From the NCBI GenBank assembly GCA_021780495.1, contig JAJXYO010000015.1, positions 62,001 to 126,000 on the forward strand: a stretch of 64,000 nucleotides of DNA. Direction: 5' to 3'. Source of the DNA: Deltaproteobacteria bacterium. Lineage in GTDB: Bacteria > Desulfobacterota > Desulfuromonadia > Geobacterales > Pseudopelobacteraceae. Below the pieces are notes generated by a model, which was given only the letters and a program-made list of their open reading frames with translations, did no database searches and was not told where the DNA came from. Positions 15,929 to 23,887 of this stretch are shown here, in pieces; the stretch's first letter is position 1, and every line of letters starts with the position of its first letter. A program made the translations under genes and the position numbers.

Positions 15929-16888
15929 TCAGAAAATGCAACTTAGGCGGCCTTTGCCGCCATACCATTTCAATGCTTCATCGAGAGTCAGAGGCAACCG
16001 CTCCGGTTTGCGGTTTTCCATCAGGGCCTTTTTGTAGAAATATCTGGTAATGCTCGGAGGTTCCAAGCGGGCCTGTTCCAGCAGAGGAATATTGGTGAGC
16101 AGTTCACGTACAGAGCCATCTGCGATAAGCCGTCCGCCTTGCATGACCAGCATGCGGTCGGCCACCTCCGGCACCAGACTCATCTGATGGGTAGTCATGA
16201 GCATGGTGTAGCCGTGATCCCTGGTCAGATGTCGAATCAGGGCCACTAATCTGGTAGAAGAGGCGGGGTCAAGGCCGTTGAAGGGTTCGTCCAGGATTAG
16301 CACCGGGGTGCGCATGGAGACCAGACCAGCCAGGGCTACCCGCTTCATTTCGCCACCCGAAAGATGGTGAATCGGCCTATGTTCCAGATGTTCTGTCTCG
16401 GTTATCGTGAGGGCCAGACGTACCCGTTCCTTGACCTCGGCATCGGAAAACCCCATGTTGCGCGGGCCGTAGGCAATGTCCTCCCACACCTCGTTGCAGA
16501 AAAGCTGGTTCTGTGGGTCCTGAAAAAGCAGGCCGACGGTCCGGAAGACCTCGCGGCTGGAGCGGAGATTCAACTCAACCCCGGACACCCTTACCAGCCC
16601 CTGTGCCGGTTTGAGCAGACCGGCCAGCAGTTTCATCAGAGTGGTCTTGCCGCTGCCGTTATGTCCACACAACGCCACCGCTTCACCCTCCATGATTCTG
16701 AAATCTACCCTGTCCACCGCATCGGTCTCATCGCCGTAATGGAATGAGAGCTTTTCCGCCTCCAGCGCGATCTGGGGCGTTGCCGCAGCCGGGTTTGGGT
16801 TAATGGTGCTGCCTTCTCCCGGCAGACAGCATGCAGAAATTGGCGTAATCTTCGGTTTGACAACCATGGTTTCTCCTTGTGTTTTCAT
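15929..16888 (-). CDS. cbiO: Cobalt ECF transporter ATPase CbiO
   Basis: A 319-residue ABC ATPase. Walker A is GHNGSGKTT, the Q-loop LLFQDPQNQLFCN is of the ECF/CbiO type, the signature is HLSGGEMKR and Walker B is VLILDEPFNGLDP. The first 40 residues are a poorly conserved extension. CbiO energises uptake of cobalt with CbiM, CbiN and CbiQ at the inner membrane. The start overlaps the cbiQ stop by four bases (ATGA), so translation is coupled. The whole transporter operon lies under the cobalamin riboswitch at 18742-18910. Confidence 0.9.
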   Translation of the reverse strand: MKTQGETMVVKPKITPISACCLPGEGSTINPNPAAATPQIALEAEKLSFHYGDETDAVDRVDFRIMEGEAVALCGHNGSGKTTLMKLLAGLLKPAQGLVRVSGVELNLRSSREVFRTVGLLFQDPQNQLFCNEVWEDIAYGPRNMGFSDAEVKERVRLALTITETEHLEHRPIHHLSGGEMKRVALAGLVSMRTPVLILDEPFNGLDPASSTRLVALIRHLTRDHGYTMLMTTHQMSLVPEVADRMLVMQGGRLIADGSVRELLTNIPLLEQARLEPPSITRYFYKKALMENRKPERLPLTLDEALKWYGGKGRLSCIF

Positions 16889-17562
16889 GCTCCGCCACGA
16901 GACTGTATTGCCTCTTGTATTCGTTCGGCCCGGTCATAGGCGCGCATGAATACCTGGGCCGTAATAGCGCCGGTGGTACGCCACTCCCTGCGCCAGCCGA
17001 GCAAACCGCCACGGGCGCGTGCCGAAATCCGCATTGCGCTGAACTCTTCCCATAACAGGAAGATATACCGGTACATGAATCCCAAGGTGTCCACCACTAA
17101 GGCCGGCAGCCGAAACCAGCGCAGAGCAGCGAGTATTTCGGTGAACGGCGTTGTCAGAAAAAGTAATCCGCTCCAGGCCGTATCGGCCAGCACCCGCAGG
17201 GCGGCTTGCCCCCCCTGCATAAGCCCTTCATGGTAGATGCTCAGACGTCCCAGGGTAAGTAATGGTGTCTCGCCTAAACCCAGCGCAAGCCCCGCTATCA
17301 CTGGCAGGCTGGCCCACAGGGGGGCCAGGACAAACCAGATCGCCCGGCGAAAGGGCACACGCGCAGCAGCCATGCCCCCCCAGGCCACCAGTAGCAATCC
17401 CATGCTCAGACGATAGTCGGGGCGCGACACGTTACAAACCACCGCAGCGGCAACCAGAACCATTTTCACACGGGCATCCAGGCGGCTAAAGCTGTTGCGG
17501 CGACGGCCCATATGGGCTTTCTCAGTTTTGAGAAGGCCCTCGACGGAAAGACAACCAGACAT
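16885..17562 (-). CDS. cbiQ: Cobalt ECF transporter membrane component CbiQ
   Basis: A 225-residue T-component with four to five helices. It has the family features LDARVKMVLVAAAVV near the N-terminus and the coupling-helix region MRISARARGG plus AYDRAERIQEAIQSRG at the C-terminus. It connects the ATPase CbiO to the substrate-binding CbiM. The ATG at 17562 lies four bases after the cbiM stop; the frame stays open upstream over the cbiM end but that part is not CbiQ-like. Confidence 0.88.
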   Translation of the reverse strand: MSGCLSVEGLLKTEKAHMGRRRNSFSRLDARVKMVLVAAAVVCNVSRPDYRLSMGLLLVAWGGMAAARVPFRRAIWFVLAPLWASLPVIAGLALGLGETPLLTLGRLSIYHEGLMQGGQAALRVLADTAWSGLLFLTTPFTEILAALRWFRLPALVVDTLGFMYRYIFLLWEEFSAMRISARARGGLLGWRREWRTTGAITAQVFMRAYDRAERIQEAIQSRGGA

Positions 17563-17566
17563 GACG

Positions 17567-18586
17567 TCAGACCACCGAGTGGTTTGACGTGCCGACGGTG
17601 TCTTTTTGCCGAACAAAAAGCAGATGCCAGCAACGCCCGATGATAAATCCGGCCAGAGCGCCTCCGGCCAGCAGGATGGTATTCCACACATCGCCTTTGT
17701 CTTCCAGGTTGATGTACGGGGTGTGGGCCTTGGCCCCGGCTTTTTCCGCCATGGCCTCGTTTACCTTTTCGTCCATCCCCGTGTAAGTTTTGGGCTTTTC
17801 TGTTTTGGGTCTACCCTCCGCCCTCACTGCAATAAGGTCTGCTGCCCGTGCTTCGGATGCCAGGCCCATGAAACCGGCAGCCATGCTCAGCACGAGCAGG
17901 AGGACCACTGTCGCCCTGGATACCACCCCTAATGCCTCCAGTACTTCAGGCCTCTGGCGACTTATGGAGCGGACGGCAATTCCAGTGATCACCATCTCTC
18001 CCAGGGCAATGGGACCCTGTACCGGCAGATAGGCTGCCATAATCACGGCCAGGTAGCCGGCAAAGCTGTATTGAGGCTGGGGTGCGACGAAGGCCAGGTG
18101 TCCCCCCAGGATGCCCCCGGATATCAGGTAGGTCACAACATCCCCCATCAGCCCCCCCAGCGCGGCAGCGGTAAACAACGGCAAGCCAAGTTTGCGGCCC
18201 AGCTTGAAAAAGAGCCAGCCACCAACTGACCCGCCCCCCCCAAGGGAGAGGACATTGGCACCCATGGTGGAGAAACCGCCGTGAGCAAAGAGCAGGGCCT
18301 GTAAAAACAAGGCGAACCCCGACAGGGCCGCCCCTATCCCCGGACCGAGCAGGATACCTGCCAGCGGTGTGCCGCAGGGATGGGAACAGGTGCCCATGTA
18401 AGCCGGGATGGGGATGAGCGAGACCAGGAAGATGAAGGCCCCAGCCATACCCAGAAGCGGCTTGCGTTCAGGCTGTTCTTTTACAAAACGCTTCATATCC
18501 CTGACACCCCAGGCCATGACTACAGCGCCTGCGACTGTAGTAGCCCAGAATGACGGCCCGGTGAGTATGCCTTCCGAAATGTGCAT
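17567..18586 (-). CDS. cbiM: CbiM-CbiN fusion, cobalt-binding component of the ECF transporter
   Basis: About 339 residues. The N-terminal 215 are CbiM: the start MHISEGILTG supplies the metal-binding N-terminus, with LIPIPAYMGTCSHPCGTPLAG and FAHGGFSTMGANVLSLGG downstream. A fused tail from about residue 250 (GMDEKVNEAMAEKAG, then a helix WNTILLAGGALAGFIIG) resembles the small CbiN subunit. CbiN is normally a separate gene and none is found here. I chose the ATG at 18586 because CbiM proteins start with MHI; GGAGAAGC lies upstream. Cobalt is favoured over nickel because of the cobalamin riboswitch. Confidence 0.88.
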   Translation of the reverse strand: MHISEGILTGPSFWATTVAGAVVMAWGVRDMKRFVKEQPERKPLLGMAGAFIFLVSLIPIPAYMGTCSHPCGTPLAGILLGPGIGAALSGFALFLQALLFAHGGFSTMGANVLSLGGGGSVGGWLFFKLGRKLGLPLFTAAALGGLMGDVVTYLISGGILGGHLAFVAPQPQYSFAGYLAVIMAAYLPVQGPIALGEMVITGIAVRSISRQRPEVLEALGVVSRATVVLLLVLSMAAGFMGLASEARAADLIAVRAEGRPKTEKPKTYTGMDEKVNEAMAEKAGAKAHTPYINLEDKGDVWNTILLAGGALAGFIIGRCWHLLFVRQKDTVGTSNHSVV

Positions 18587-18640
18587 GTATGCTTCTCCTT
18601 TTTCATTGATTGACTCAGCTGAATACTGCAAAAGACATAA

Positions 18641-18679
18641 AAAAAAGTCCGCATATGCCAAAGCATCATGCGGACTTTT
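18641..18679 (-). terminator. Riboswitch-controlled intrinsic terminator before cbiM
   Basis: A perfect 12-bp stem, AAAAGTCCGCAT (18643-18654) and its complement (18668-18679), with a 13-base loop. On the minus strand it is followed by a run of Ts. It lies between the cobalamin riboswitch and cbiM, as expected for transcriptional control by ligand. Confidence 0.88.
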
Positions 18680-18741
18680 CGTATTCAAAGCCCCATACCG
18701 GGTTCACTCTCCCTTTACCATGGGGAACTGTTGAGTGCTGA

Positions 18742-18910
18742 GATCATGGCAGGTCTTCTGGCTCGCGATTCATCCTCCAGGCGCCTTCCCGGTCTTTCGA
18801 CCAGTGACATCATGCCCTTCGTCCTCGCTTACAGCGGCGGGTCCGCGGGGGAATGGCTCCATTCGAGCTGCACCCCTCTTCCCTATCAAGCCCTGGCGGG
18901 CACCGTGATC
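18742..18910 (-). ncRNA. Cobalamin riboswitch
   Basis: On the minus strand the leader begins GATCACGGTGCCCGCC. It contains GCCGCTGTAAGCGAGGA (a B12-box variant) and closes with AAGACCTGCCATGATC, whose end pairs with the beginning (GATCA/TGATC). These are the conserved core pieces of cobalamin riboswitches. It precedes a terminator and the cbiM-Q-O operon, so excess cobalamin should shut down cobalt import. Confidence 0.93.
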
Positions 18911-18945
18911 TGATATTCAGTTTTCATAAAGAATTGTTCCCGGAT

Positions 18946-18975
18946 TGAATAGCACGGCCTGACTTTTATAGTCAA
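18946..18975 (-). promoter_or_regulatory. Likely promoter of the cobalamin riboswitch transcript
   Basis: On the minus strand TTGACT (18970-18975) and CTATTC/TATTCA (18946-18952) are spaced 17-18 bases. They lie 36 bases ahead of the riboswitch start. The boxes fit sigma-70; no experiment supports them. Confidence 0.45.
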
Positions 18976-18989
18976 GCTGGATTGCCATC

Positions 18990-19007
18990 TTTGACGTCGA
19001 TGTCAAA
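18990..19007. promoter_or_regulatory. Operator-like palindrome upstream of the Crp/Fnr-type gene
   Basis: TTTGACGTCGATGTCAAA is an 18-base palindrome with one mismatched pair. The half-site TTTGAC-N6-GTCAAA has Crp-like spacing. It lies 143 bases before the regulator gene and 15 bases from the riboswitch promoter, so it could serve autoregulation or divergent control. Confidence 0.4.
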
Positions 19008-19149
19008 TGGCGCGACATGGAGAGACGGGAAAGGGTGCACCATGTCTCTACATGGTTACAATCTCTTCTGATAATCAGACCGTCATTTTCGCGTTGCAGA
19101 TAGAGTACGAGATGGCTACTATGCTGATACCCATCACAAGGAGTACGGA

Positions 19150-19815
19150 ATGAGTACATCTGCCATAACCCCGGAAGAATTTGCGCAATTTTTCCCTCGC
19201 TTTCGCCGGCAGCAGGAACTGACAACGCAGTTGCTGTCACAGGCTCGCAGACAGTCTTTCCCCATCGGCACCCATCTCTACTGGGAGGGAGACTCATGCT
19301 CAGGAATAGCCTTTCTGCTCTCCGGCTCAATCCGGGTATATAAATGCGGTGAAACCGGAAGGGAAATAACCCTTTACGAGATCGGCCCGGGTGAAACCTG
19401 TATCCTGAACGCATCCTGCATTCTTGGCAACAATGCATATCCCGCCAATGCGGTCACCGTTGGCGCGGGAGAACTGGTGCTTATCCCGGCCCATGATTTT
19501 CGCAGACTCCTCGGGAGTCATGAGGCTCTGAGAAATTTCGTATTTTCGATGTTAAGCGAGCGACTTTGCGAAATCATGGAGCTTGTCAACGAGGTTGCAT
19601 TCAGAAGGATGGATGAACGGATGATGGAATACCTGATAGAGAAATCCGGGGATGGGGTTCTGGTGGCTACCCACCAGAAGATCGCCAGCGATCTGGGGAC
19701 ATCGCGTGAGGTAGTGAGTCGGTTACTCAAGGATTTTGAGCGTCAGGGGCGGCTTTTGCTCGGTCGTAACGAAATACGTTTAAGAGATGGTTTCGAATTG
19801 GACACAACCAAATGA
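19150..19815 (+). CDS. Crp/Fnr family transcription regulator
   Basis: A 221-residue regulator. It has an N-terminal cyclic-nucleotide-binding-type beta barrel (about 25-130), a dimerisation helix, and a C-terminal winged helix with recognition region ATHQKIASDLGTSREVVSRLLKDFERQG (about 176-203). No N-terminal Cys cluster of classical FNR is present, so it does not look like an oxygen-sensing Fe-S FNR. Two Cys in ETCILNASC (near 89-94) may matter. CACAAGGAGTACGGA precedes the ATG. The targets are unknown; a degraded relative lies at 21856. Confidence 0.88.
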   Translation: MSTSAITPEEFAQFFPRFRRQQELTTQLLSQARRQSFPIGTHLYWEGDSCSGIAFLLSGSIRVYKCGETGREITLYEIGPGETCILNASCILGNNAYPANAVTVGAGELVLIPAHDFRRLLGSHEALRNFVFSMLSERLCEIMELVNEVAFRRMDERMMEYLIEKSGDGVLVATHQKIASDLGTSREVVSRLLKDFERQGRLLLGRNEIRLRDGFELDTTK

Positions 19816-19830
19816 AGTTATGCGAAAGTC

Positions 19831-20019
19831 TTACGTTGCAAACGGTTTTACGCACCGCAGTTGAATTACTGATACCAAGCCGGTATGCCCGCTTCCTTCA
19901 AGAACCACACGCTCTTTTTCTGCTGCATGGACAAGATCCAGGCCTGCGAGTTCCTGCTTCAATTCATCCAGGGACATAAACACGTCAAGTGATTGTGGTC
20001 CGCCGGCGCCAGAGGCCAA
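19831..20019 (-). pseudogene. 3' remnant of a SAM-dependent methyltransferase gene
   Basis: An open stretch of about 62 codons. It encodes SLDELKQELAGLDLVHAAE, then VLEGSGHTGLVSVIQL and RCVKP, which matches only the C-terminal third of TehB-like class I methyltransferases. No SAM-binding domain is found upstream (20020 onward). It therefore looks like the end of a lost gene rather than a working one. Confidence 0.5.
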
Positions 20020-20306
20020 TTGAGCCTTGCTGAACGCTTCCGGAACAAAGGCACCTTCAGTCCTCGAACGACTGCCCGGTGGAGTCTAATGCGGATTGCT
20101 ACGAGCCTTTTTGTTACTTGCCTTCATCGCCTCGTGCCCTGTCCGCTCCCGGAGCGGGGGGAGAGAAAAGCCGCCTTTCACCTGCCATTTATCTTTCAGG
20201 AATAAGTCCGCAACCGTATCAGGATTGCGGACTTACCCGTCTTAACATATTTGTAGCGACCCTGACTCCTTTTTCGACAGCTTGTGATCGGAATAAGAGG
20301 CTGTTG
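20020..20306. other. Gap with a hairpin, no gene seen
   Basis: No coding region was recognised. It contains a perfect 10-bp stem, AAGTCCGCAA (20204-20213) with its complement (20225-20234), which may end the minus-strand cytochrome transcript. Its arm shares AAGTCCGCA with the riboswitch terminator at 18643. A smaller CCGCTC/GAGCGG hairpin lies near 20148. Confidence 0.45.
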
Positions 20307-21596
20307 TTACAGACTTTTCAGATACTCCACCAGCTGGGTTTTTTCAGCATCAGTCAAACCGAGTGCATCACGAGTGTCAAAGCGGTTGACAACATCCAGC
20401 AAAGTGGCAGCACTGTTGTCGTGGAAATATGGAGCAGTCAGGCTGATTCCCCGCAGACCAGGGACTTTGATGCCACCAGCAAGATCACCGGTAGGAGGCG
20501 TTACGGTAATGTCACTATATCTACCGGCACTGATAAACTCGGTTCCTGCCGGGTGGCAGGTAGCACATTTGGCCTTGCCCTCAAAGAGATTTTTTCCGGC
20601 TGCCGCCTGGGTCTGGTCAAACCCGATGGCAGCAGGGCTTTGCAAGCTCTGAAGGAATGTTTGAACCTGCAGCAGTTTGTCAGCAGTGATCACACTTGCC
20701 GGATTGTCCTGAAATTTATTGAGTACCGCTTGTCGGGGTGGAAAGGCCAGAGCTGGCGGGATTGCTCCATGACTGGTGGCAAAAGAACCGTTGCCATGCA
20801 TGACCAGGTCATAGACGGCTTCAGCGATACTGGCCAGTGCATTGGTTCCTTTGAACATGCCATCCCAGCCAAGGGCGTAACCGTTAGCCTGAAGTGCCGG
20901 GAAGTTCCAGAGAGGCGGAAAGGCAGTGGGGTTATCTACACCATCATCCAGCTCATTGAGTGCCCGTATATCGAACCGGCCCGGACCCCAACCGGCAAGG
21001 GTGGTGCTCAAGTTATTGGCTACAGCAAAAGGAGTAAAGGAGAGAATCTTCCCGGCATCCATCTCCGCATTAGGCACCCCGTTGTACAAGGGGTCGCCAA
21101 TAGGAAGCGTCGTTGCTCCGGCCGTCAGATTGAAGGTTGTCGGCTTGACAGTTACATGGCAGAGGCCGCAGCTAATGCCAACACTGGTCAGAGTTGTATC
21201 ACTGGCTGACGTGGTGGCGTAAAATCCTTTTACCCCAATAACTGCCCCGGCCTTGATCAATCTACGTGTTACGGTTGGGTCATTCAGAGCGGCATCCTTG
21301 GCGGCCAGGTCGCTGCCGGTCATCACGGCGACAATATCAGCCGGAACCTTATTGAGGTCCACCTGGACACCCAGGGCCACTGCATCCTTGGGAGCCACGC
21401 CATTCAAGACCGTATGCAGTCCGAGGGTGTCGCCGAAGAATTTCTCATTGCCGAAGGTCTCGTTCAAAAAGACATCCTTTCCGGCGGCCACTTGGGCACT
21501 GGCAACCTGGGCGCTGTTATCAGTGGAATTACTGCCGCACCCGGCCAATACGGCAAGTGCAATAAAAAGAGATGACCTGATAAGTTGATTTTTCAT
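20307..21596 (-). CDS. Dihaem cytochrome c lipoprotein
   Basis: A 429-residue protein with a lipoprotein signal (ALAVLAGC, Cys at residue 20). There are two c-haem motifs, CGLCH near residue 144 and CATCH near 345. The C-terminal domain after residue 330 (QAAAGKNLFEGKAKCATCHPAG) is a typical cytochrome c fold, and the first motif sits in a larger N-terminal domain. It resembles dihaem oxidoreductase or cytochrome c peroxidase-like proteins in layout, but I cannot assign a substrate. Its start overlaps the DUF2892 stop by four bases. Confidence 0.78.
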   Translation of the reverse strand: MKNQLIRSSLFIALAVLAGCGSNSTDNSAQVASAQVAAGKDVFLNETFGNEKFFGDTLGLHTVLNGVAPKDAVALGVQVDLNKVPADIVAVMTGSDLAAKDAALNDPTVTRRLIKAGAVIGVKGFYATTSASDTTLTSVGISCGLCHVTVKPTTFNLTAGATTLPIGDPLYNGVPNAEMDAGKILSFTPFAVANNLSTTLAGWGPGRFDIRALNELDDGVDNPTAFPPLWNFPALQANGYALGWDGMFKGTNALASIAEAVYDLVMHGNGSFATSHGAIPPALAFPPRQAVLNKFQDNPASVITADKLLQVQTFLQSLQSPAAIGFDQTQAAAGKNLFEGKAKCATCHPAGTEFISAGRYSDITVTPPTGDLAGGIKVPGLRGISLTAPYFHDNSAATLLDVVNRFDTRDALGLTDAEKTQLVEYLKSL

Positions 21597-21820
21597 GGGT
21601 TCACCTCTTCACGTTTTGTTCCACAGCTGTCACCAGAACATCCGCAGACTGTGGATACGCCAAGCATGCTGTACGACGGGCACCAACCGATGGAACCGGT
21701 CAAAAGCGGCACCATGCCGGTATAACCCCAAACCTGTCCATTGACCAATGCCTGGAAGAGAAGAAATGATCCCACCGCTATTCTGATAATCCTGTCCGCT
21801 GTTCCAACATCCCGTTTCAT
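21593..21820 (-). CDS. DUF2892 inner membrane protein
   Basis: A 75-residue protein starting MKRDVGTADRIIRIAVG, the DUF2892 (YgaP-type membrane part) signature. Two helices follow (GSFLLFQALV and GYTGMVPLLTGSIGWCPSYSML). The C-terminal tail is Cys-rich (VCGCSGDSCG). AGGAGGTGTACA precedes the ATG at 21820. It is coupled to the dihaem cytochrome gene by overlap, which links a thiol-bearing membrane protein to an exported cytochrome; the role is unknown. Confidence 0.85.
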   Translation of the reverse strand: MKRDVGTADRIIRIAVGSFLLFQALVNGQVWGYTGMVPLLTGSIGWCPSYSMLGVSTVCGCSGDSCGTKREEVNP

Positions 21821-21855
21821 TGTACACCTCCTGAGTGAACTGCCTGTTGATGATG

Positions 21856-21990
21856 CAAACATACGGCTATTCAGGGTGGCTGTCTGTGACATTGTCACAC
21901 AGATGGCCCGGCATTTTCAGGTGAGTACGATGATGATGGAATACCTGGTGGATAAATCTGGCGCAGGTATTACTTTTCACATCACACTAT
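21856..21990 (+). pseudogene. Remnant of a second Crp/Fnr-type regulator
   Basis: The forward frame encodes IRLFRVAVCDIVTQMARHF followed by MMMEYLVDKSGAGI. It resembles residues about 125-171 of the regulator at 19150 (ALRNFVF... RMMEYLIEKSGDGV). At DNA level a 15-base stretch (ATGATGGAATACCTG) is identical. Both the sensor barrel and the helix-turn-helix are missing, so it is a fragment. Confidence 0.45.
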
Positions 21991-21998
21991 AAAAAATG

Positions 21999-22059
21999 TT
22001 GACATTATTTCTGTCGAGTTGTATTGATATTGAAACGTAATTTCAATATCAATACAACT
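21999..22059 (+). promoter_or_regulatory. Promoter overlapped by a 43-base perfect palindrome
   Basis: TTGACA (21999-22004) and TATTGA (22022-22027) have a 17-base spacer. A palindrome with 19-bp perfect arms (22017-22035 and 22041-22059, outer AGTTGTATTG and inner ATATTGAAA) and 5-base centre CGTAA covers the -10 box and start region of the DUF3793 gene. Such symmetry points to a strong repressor site; the GATATTG/CAATATC core is somewhat Fur-like. Confidence 0.7.
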
Positions 22060-22073
22060 AAAGGGGGTGAATA

Positions 22074-22799
22074 GTGTCTTTTTCAAAAACGATGGATTTA
22101 AGGATTAGGCTATCCGCCAACCATTTTCCTCTGCAATTACTGGAACGCTTCAGTAATCCACTGGACTGCCTGACTGCGCACATCATGATGGAGTGTTCCG
22201 AGGTCCTGGCCGGGGTCAAGCCGGCTAATCTTATATCCCTGGTTAATCGTACCCGTCCATGCGGACGCAATCTTTACGAACTCTGGCAGCGTCATCACGA
22301 GGAGCTTGCAACCCGCCTTGGGAATCTTAGCTGCAGAGTGTTACAAACCAGGCAGCGAGCCTTGCTGCTGTTGTGTTACAACCACGACCACCTTGAGCGC
22401 CACCTGTCCCATGCAGGTATCCGCGCCCTGTTGCGCAAGTCCGGTTATGGCGTTGGCGCTCCGTGTGAAACACTTCTGGAGATACTGTGCCGTCGTGTTG
22501 GGGGAAAAAATATCTTCCCACACGAGATCGGCCTCTTCATCGGTTATCCCGCCAAAGATGTGGCAGCCTTCATGGGATTGGTTAAACTGCCGTTTACCTG
22601 TCAGGGCCCCTGGAAGATCTACGGCGACCCGACTGAGAGTCTTGATCTGGCCAAACAATATCGTCGTTGCCGCCAAAAGATGAGCGCTGTTCTGGCATCA
22701 GGCGATGGCACGGCGCTTGAACTGCATAACCCCGAACATCCTTTTTTTTGCCATTCAGTTGATACCGAATTTCAACATCATGATGGAGCCAATTTATGA
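22074..22799 (+). CDS. DUF3793 family protein
   Basis: A 241-residue protein with the DUF3793 signature FPHEIGLFIGYPAKDVAAFMG near residue 145 and the CQGPWKIYGD segment near 180. Function is unknown; the family is often found near iron-uptake or flavodoxin genes. The GTG at 22074 is preceded by AAGGGGGTGAAT. The large operator-like palindrome upstream suggests tight repression. Its stop overlaps the start of a truncated DUF2325 gene (ATGA at 22796), so the two were once an operon. Confidence 0.82.
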   Translation: MSFSKTMDLRIRLSANHFPLQLLERFSNPLDCLTAHIMMECSEVLAGVKPANLISLVNRTRPCGRNLYELWQRHHEELATRLGNLSCRVLQTRQRALLLLCYNHDHLERHLSHAGIRALLRKSGYGVGAPCETLLEILCRRVGGKNIFPHEIGLFIGYPAKDVAAFMGLVKLPFTCQGPWKIYGDPTESLDLAKQYRRCRQKMSAVLASGDGTALELHNPEHPFFCHSVDTEFQHHDGANL

Positions 22800-22846
22800 G
22801 CATCATACTTGTGGGTGGCATGGACCGAAAAGCAAGGCCGCCGTAG
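22796..22846 (+). pseudogene. Truncated DUF2325 gene
   Basis: The reading frame MSIILVGGMDRKARPP then hits TAG after 16 codons. The first eleven residues are the typical start of DUF2325 proteins (about 100 residues), normally continued after GGMDR. The remaining sequence to 22910 carries no continuation, so the gene appears cut by deletion. It overlaps the DUF3793 stop by four bases. Confidence 0.5.
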
Positions 22847-22910
22847 ATCAAGACCGTAGTATTTCGGATTCAACCATCTTTTTTAACTAGTTAACAGGAG
22901 GTAATTATTC

Positions 22911-23843
22911 ATGACGCAAATTCGTAGTTTCACCCGCCTGGTCCGTTACGTCTCCATCCTATCGTCGCTTGCGGCGCTTCTCCTTAGCGCCACTGCGGCC
23001 AGCGCCGTTACCCAGGACGGCACCGCCGCCGACACACACTACGGATGGTTCGGATCACTCGACTACCGCAGCCAGTATGGGCAGTTCTGGTTCCCGGAAC
23101 CGTTTCGGCTGGATGAAACCGATGTCGACAACGAAGTGCGCTTCGACTGGGTCCATCAGGCAGGACACGGGAAAGTGACCAACGATTCCCACGTCGAGAT
23201 CGAAAAAGCCTTCGGCGTGACGACCTTCGAGCTGGAAATTCCGTATCAGAGCGAAACGGACACTACCACCGACCCTCTCTCCGGGCTGACGAGCAAGGAA
23301 CGCACCCGCGGCGTCGGCAACATCGAAATCAGCGTGCGCCGCCCGATCCAGCAGTTCGTCTCCAGCGACGGCTTCTGCGACAATACCGTGGGTGTGGGCC
23401 TGGAACTCGGCCTCCCCAGCTACTCACCGGTCAGCCAGAACACAGAGGGAGTGGTTAAGGCGTTCGATGCCCTGAGGCTAGGTGAACACTTCAGTCTTCA
23501 GACCATGGGTGGCTTTTCCCTGCTGATGGGCCCCGGGGATGCGGGGGGCGACCAGACCTTCGAATATGGCGCGGTCGCCGGCTACAGCCTCGCCCGCAAG
23601 GACCTGGCTCTGCCCCACGTCGAGCAACTCATTCCGATTGTGGAGCTGAAAGGGGAGAGGGGCCTCAAGGGAGAAAATGCCGGCCAGAACAACCTCACCG
23701 GAACCGTCGGGCTGCGCGCCAACTTCGATGCGATCGGTCCGCTGCAACCCCGAATCGGTGTCGGCTATATCTTCCCCATTGACCAGGCCGCCCGCAACGA
23801 TTTCAAGTGGGGCATTGTCACCAGCCTCGTCTTCGAGTACTAA
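22911..23843 (+). CDS. Outer-membrane beta-barrel protein, phenol-pathway transporter-like
   Basis: A 310-residue exported protein with signal peptide (about 1-33, ending ATAASA). The rest has alternating hydrophobic strands, Gly- and aromatic-rich, ending in FEY, an outer-membrane C-terminal residue pattern. It resembles the MetA-type barrel family seen in Geobacter-like genomes, but no substrate can be given. ACAGGAGGTAATTATTC precedes the ATG. It lies 44 bases before a Rieske lipoprotein in the same direction. Confidence 0.7.
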   Translation: MTQIRSFTRLVRYVSILSSLAALLLSATAASAVTQDGTAADTHYGWFGSLDYRSQYGQFWFPEPFRLDETDVDNEVRFDWVHQAGHGKVTNDSHVEIEKAFGVTTFELEIPYQSETDTTTDPLSGLTSKERTRGVGNIEISVRRPIQQFVSSDGFCDNTVGVGLELGLPSYSPVSQNTEGVVKAFDALRLGEHFSLQTMGGFSLLMGPGDAGGDQTFEYGAVAGYSLARKDLALPHVEQLIPIVELKGERGLKGENAGQNNLTGTVGLRANFDAIGPLQPRIGVGYIFPIDQAARNDFKWGIVTSLVFEY

Positions 23844-23887
23844 TGGAGTCTCAACCCCATTCCCTCACCTTCACCGGGGAGTTAGCG

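Noticed and set aside
20079-21209. A 376-codon plus-strand frame opposite the dihaem lipoprotein
   Set aside because: The minus-strand product has a lipobox and two haem motifs; the plus frame is a shadow.
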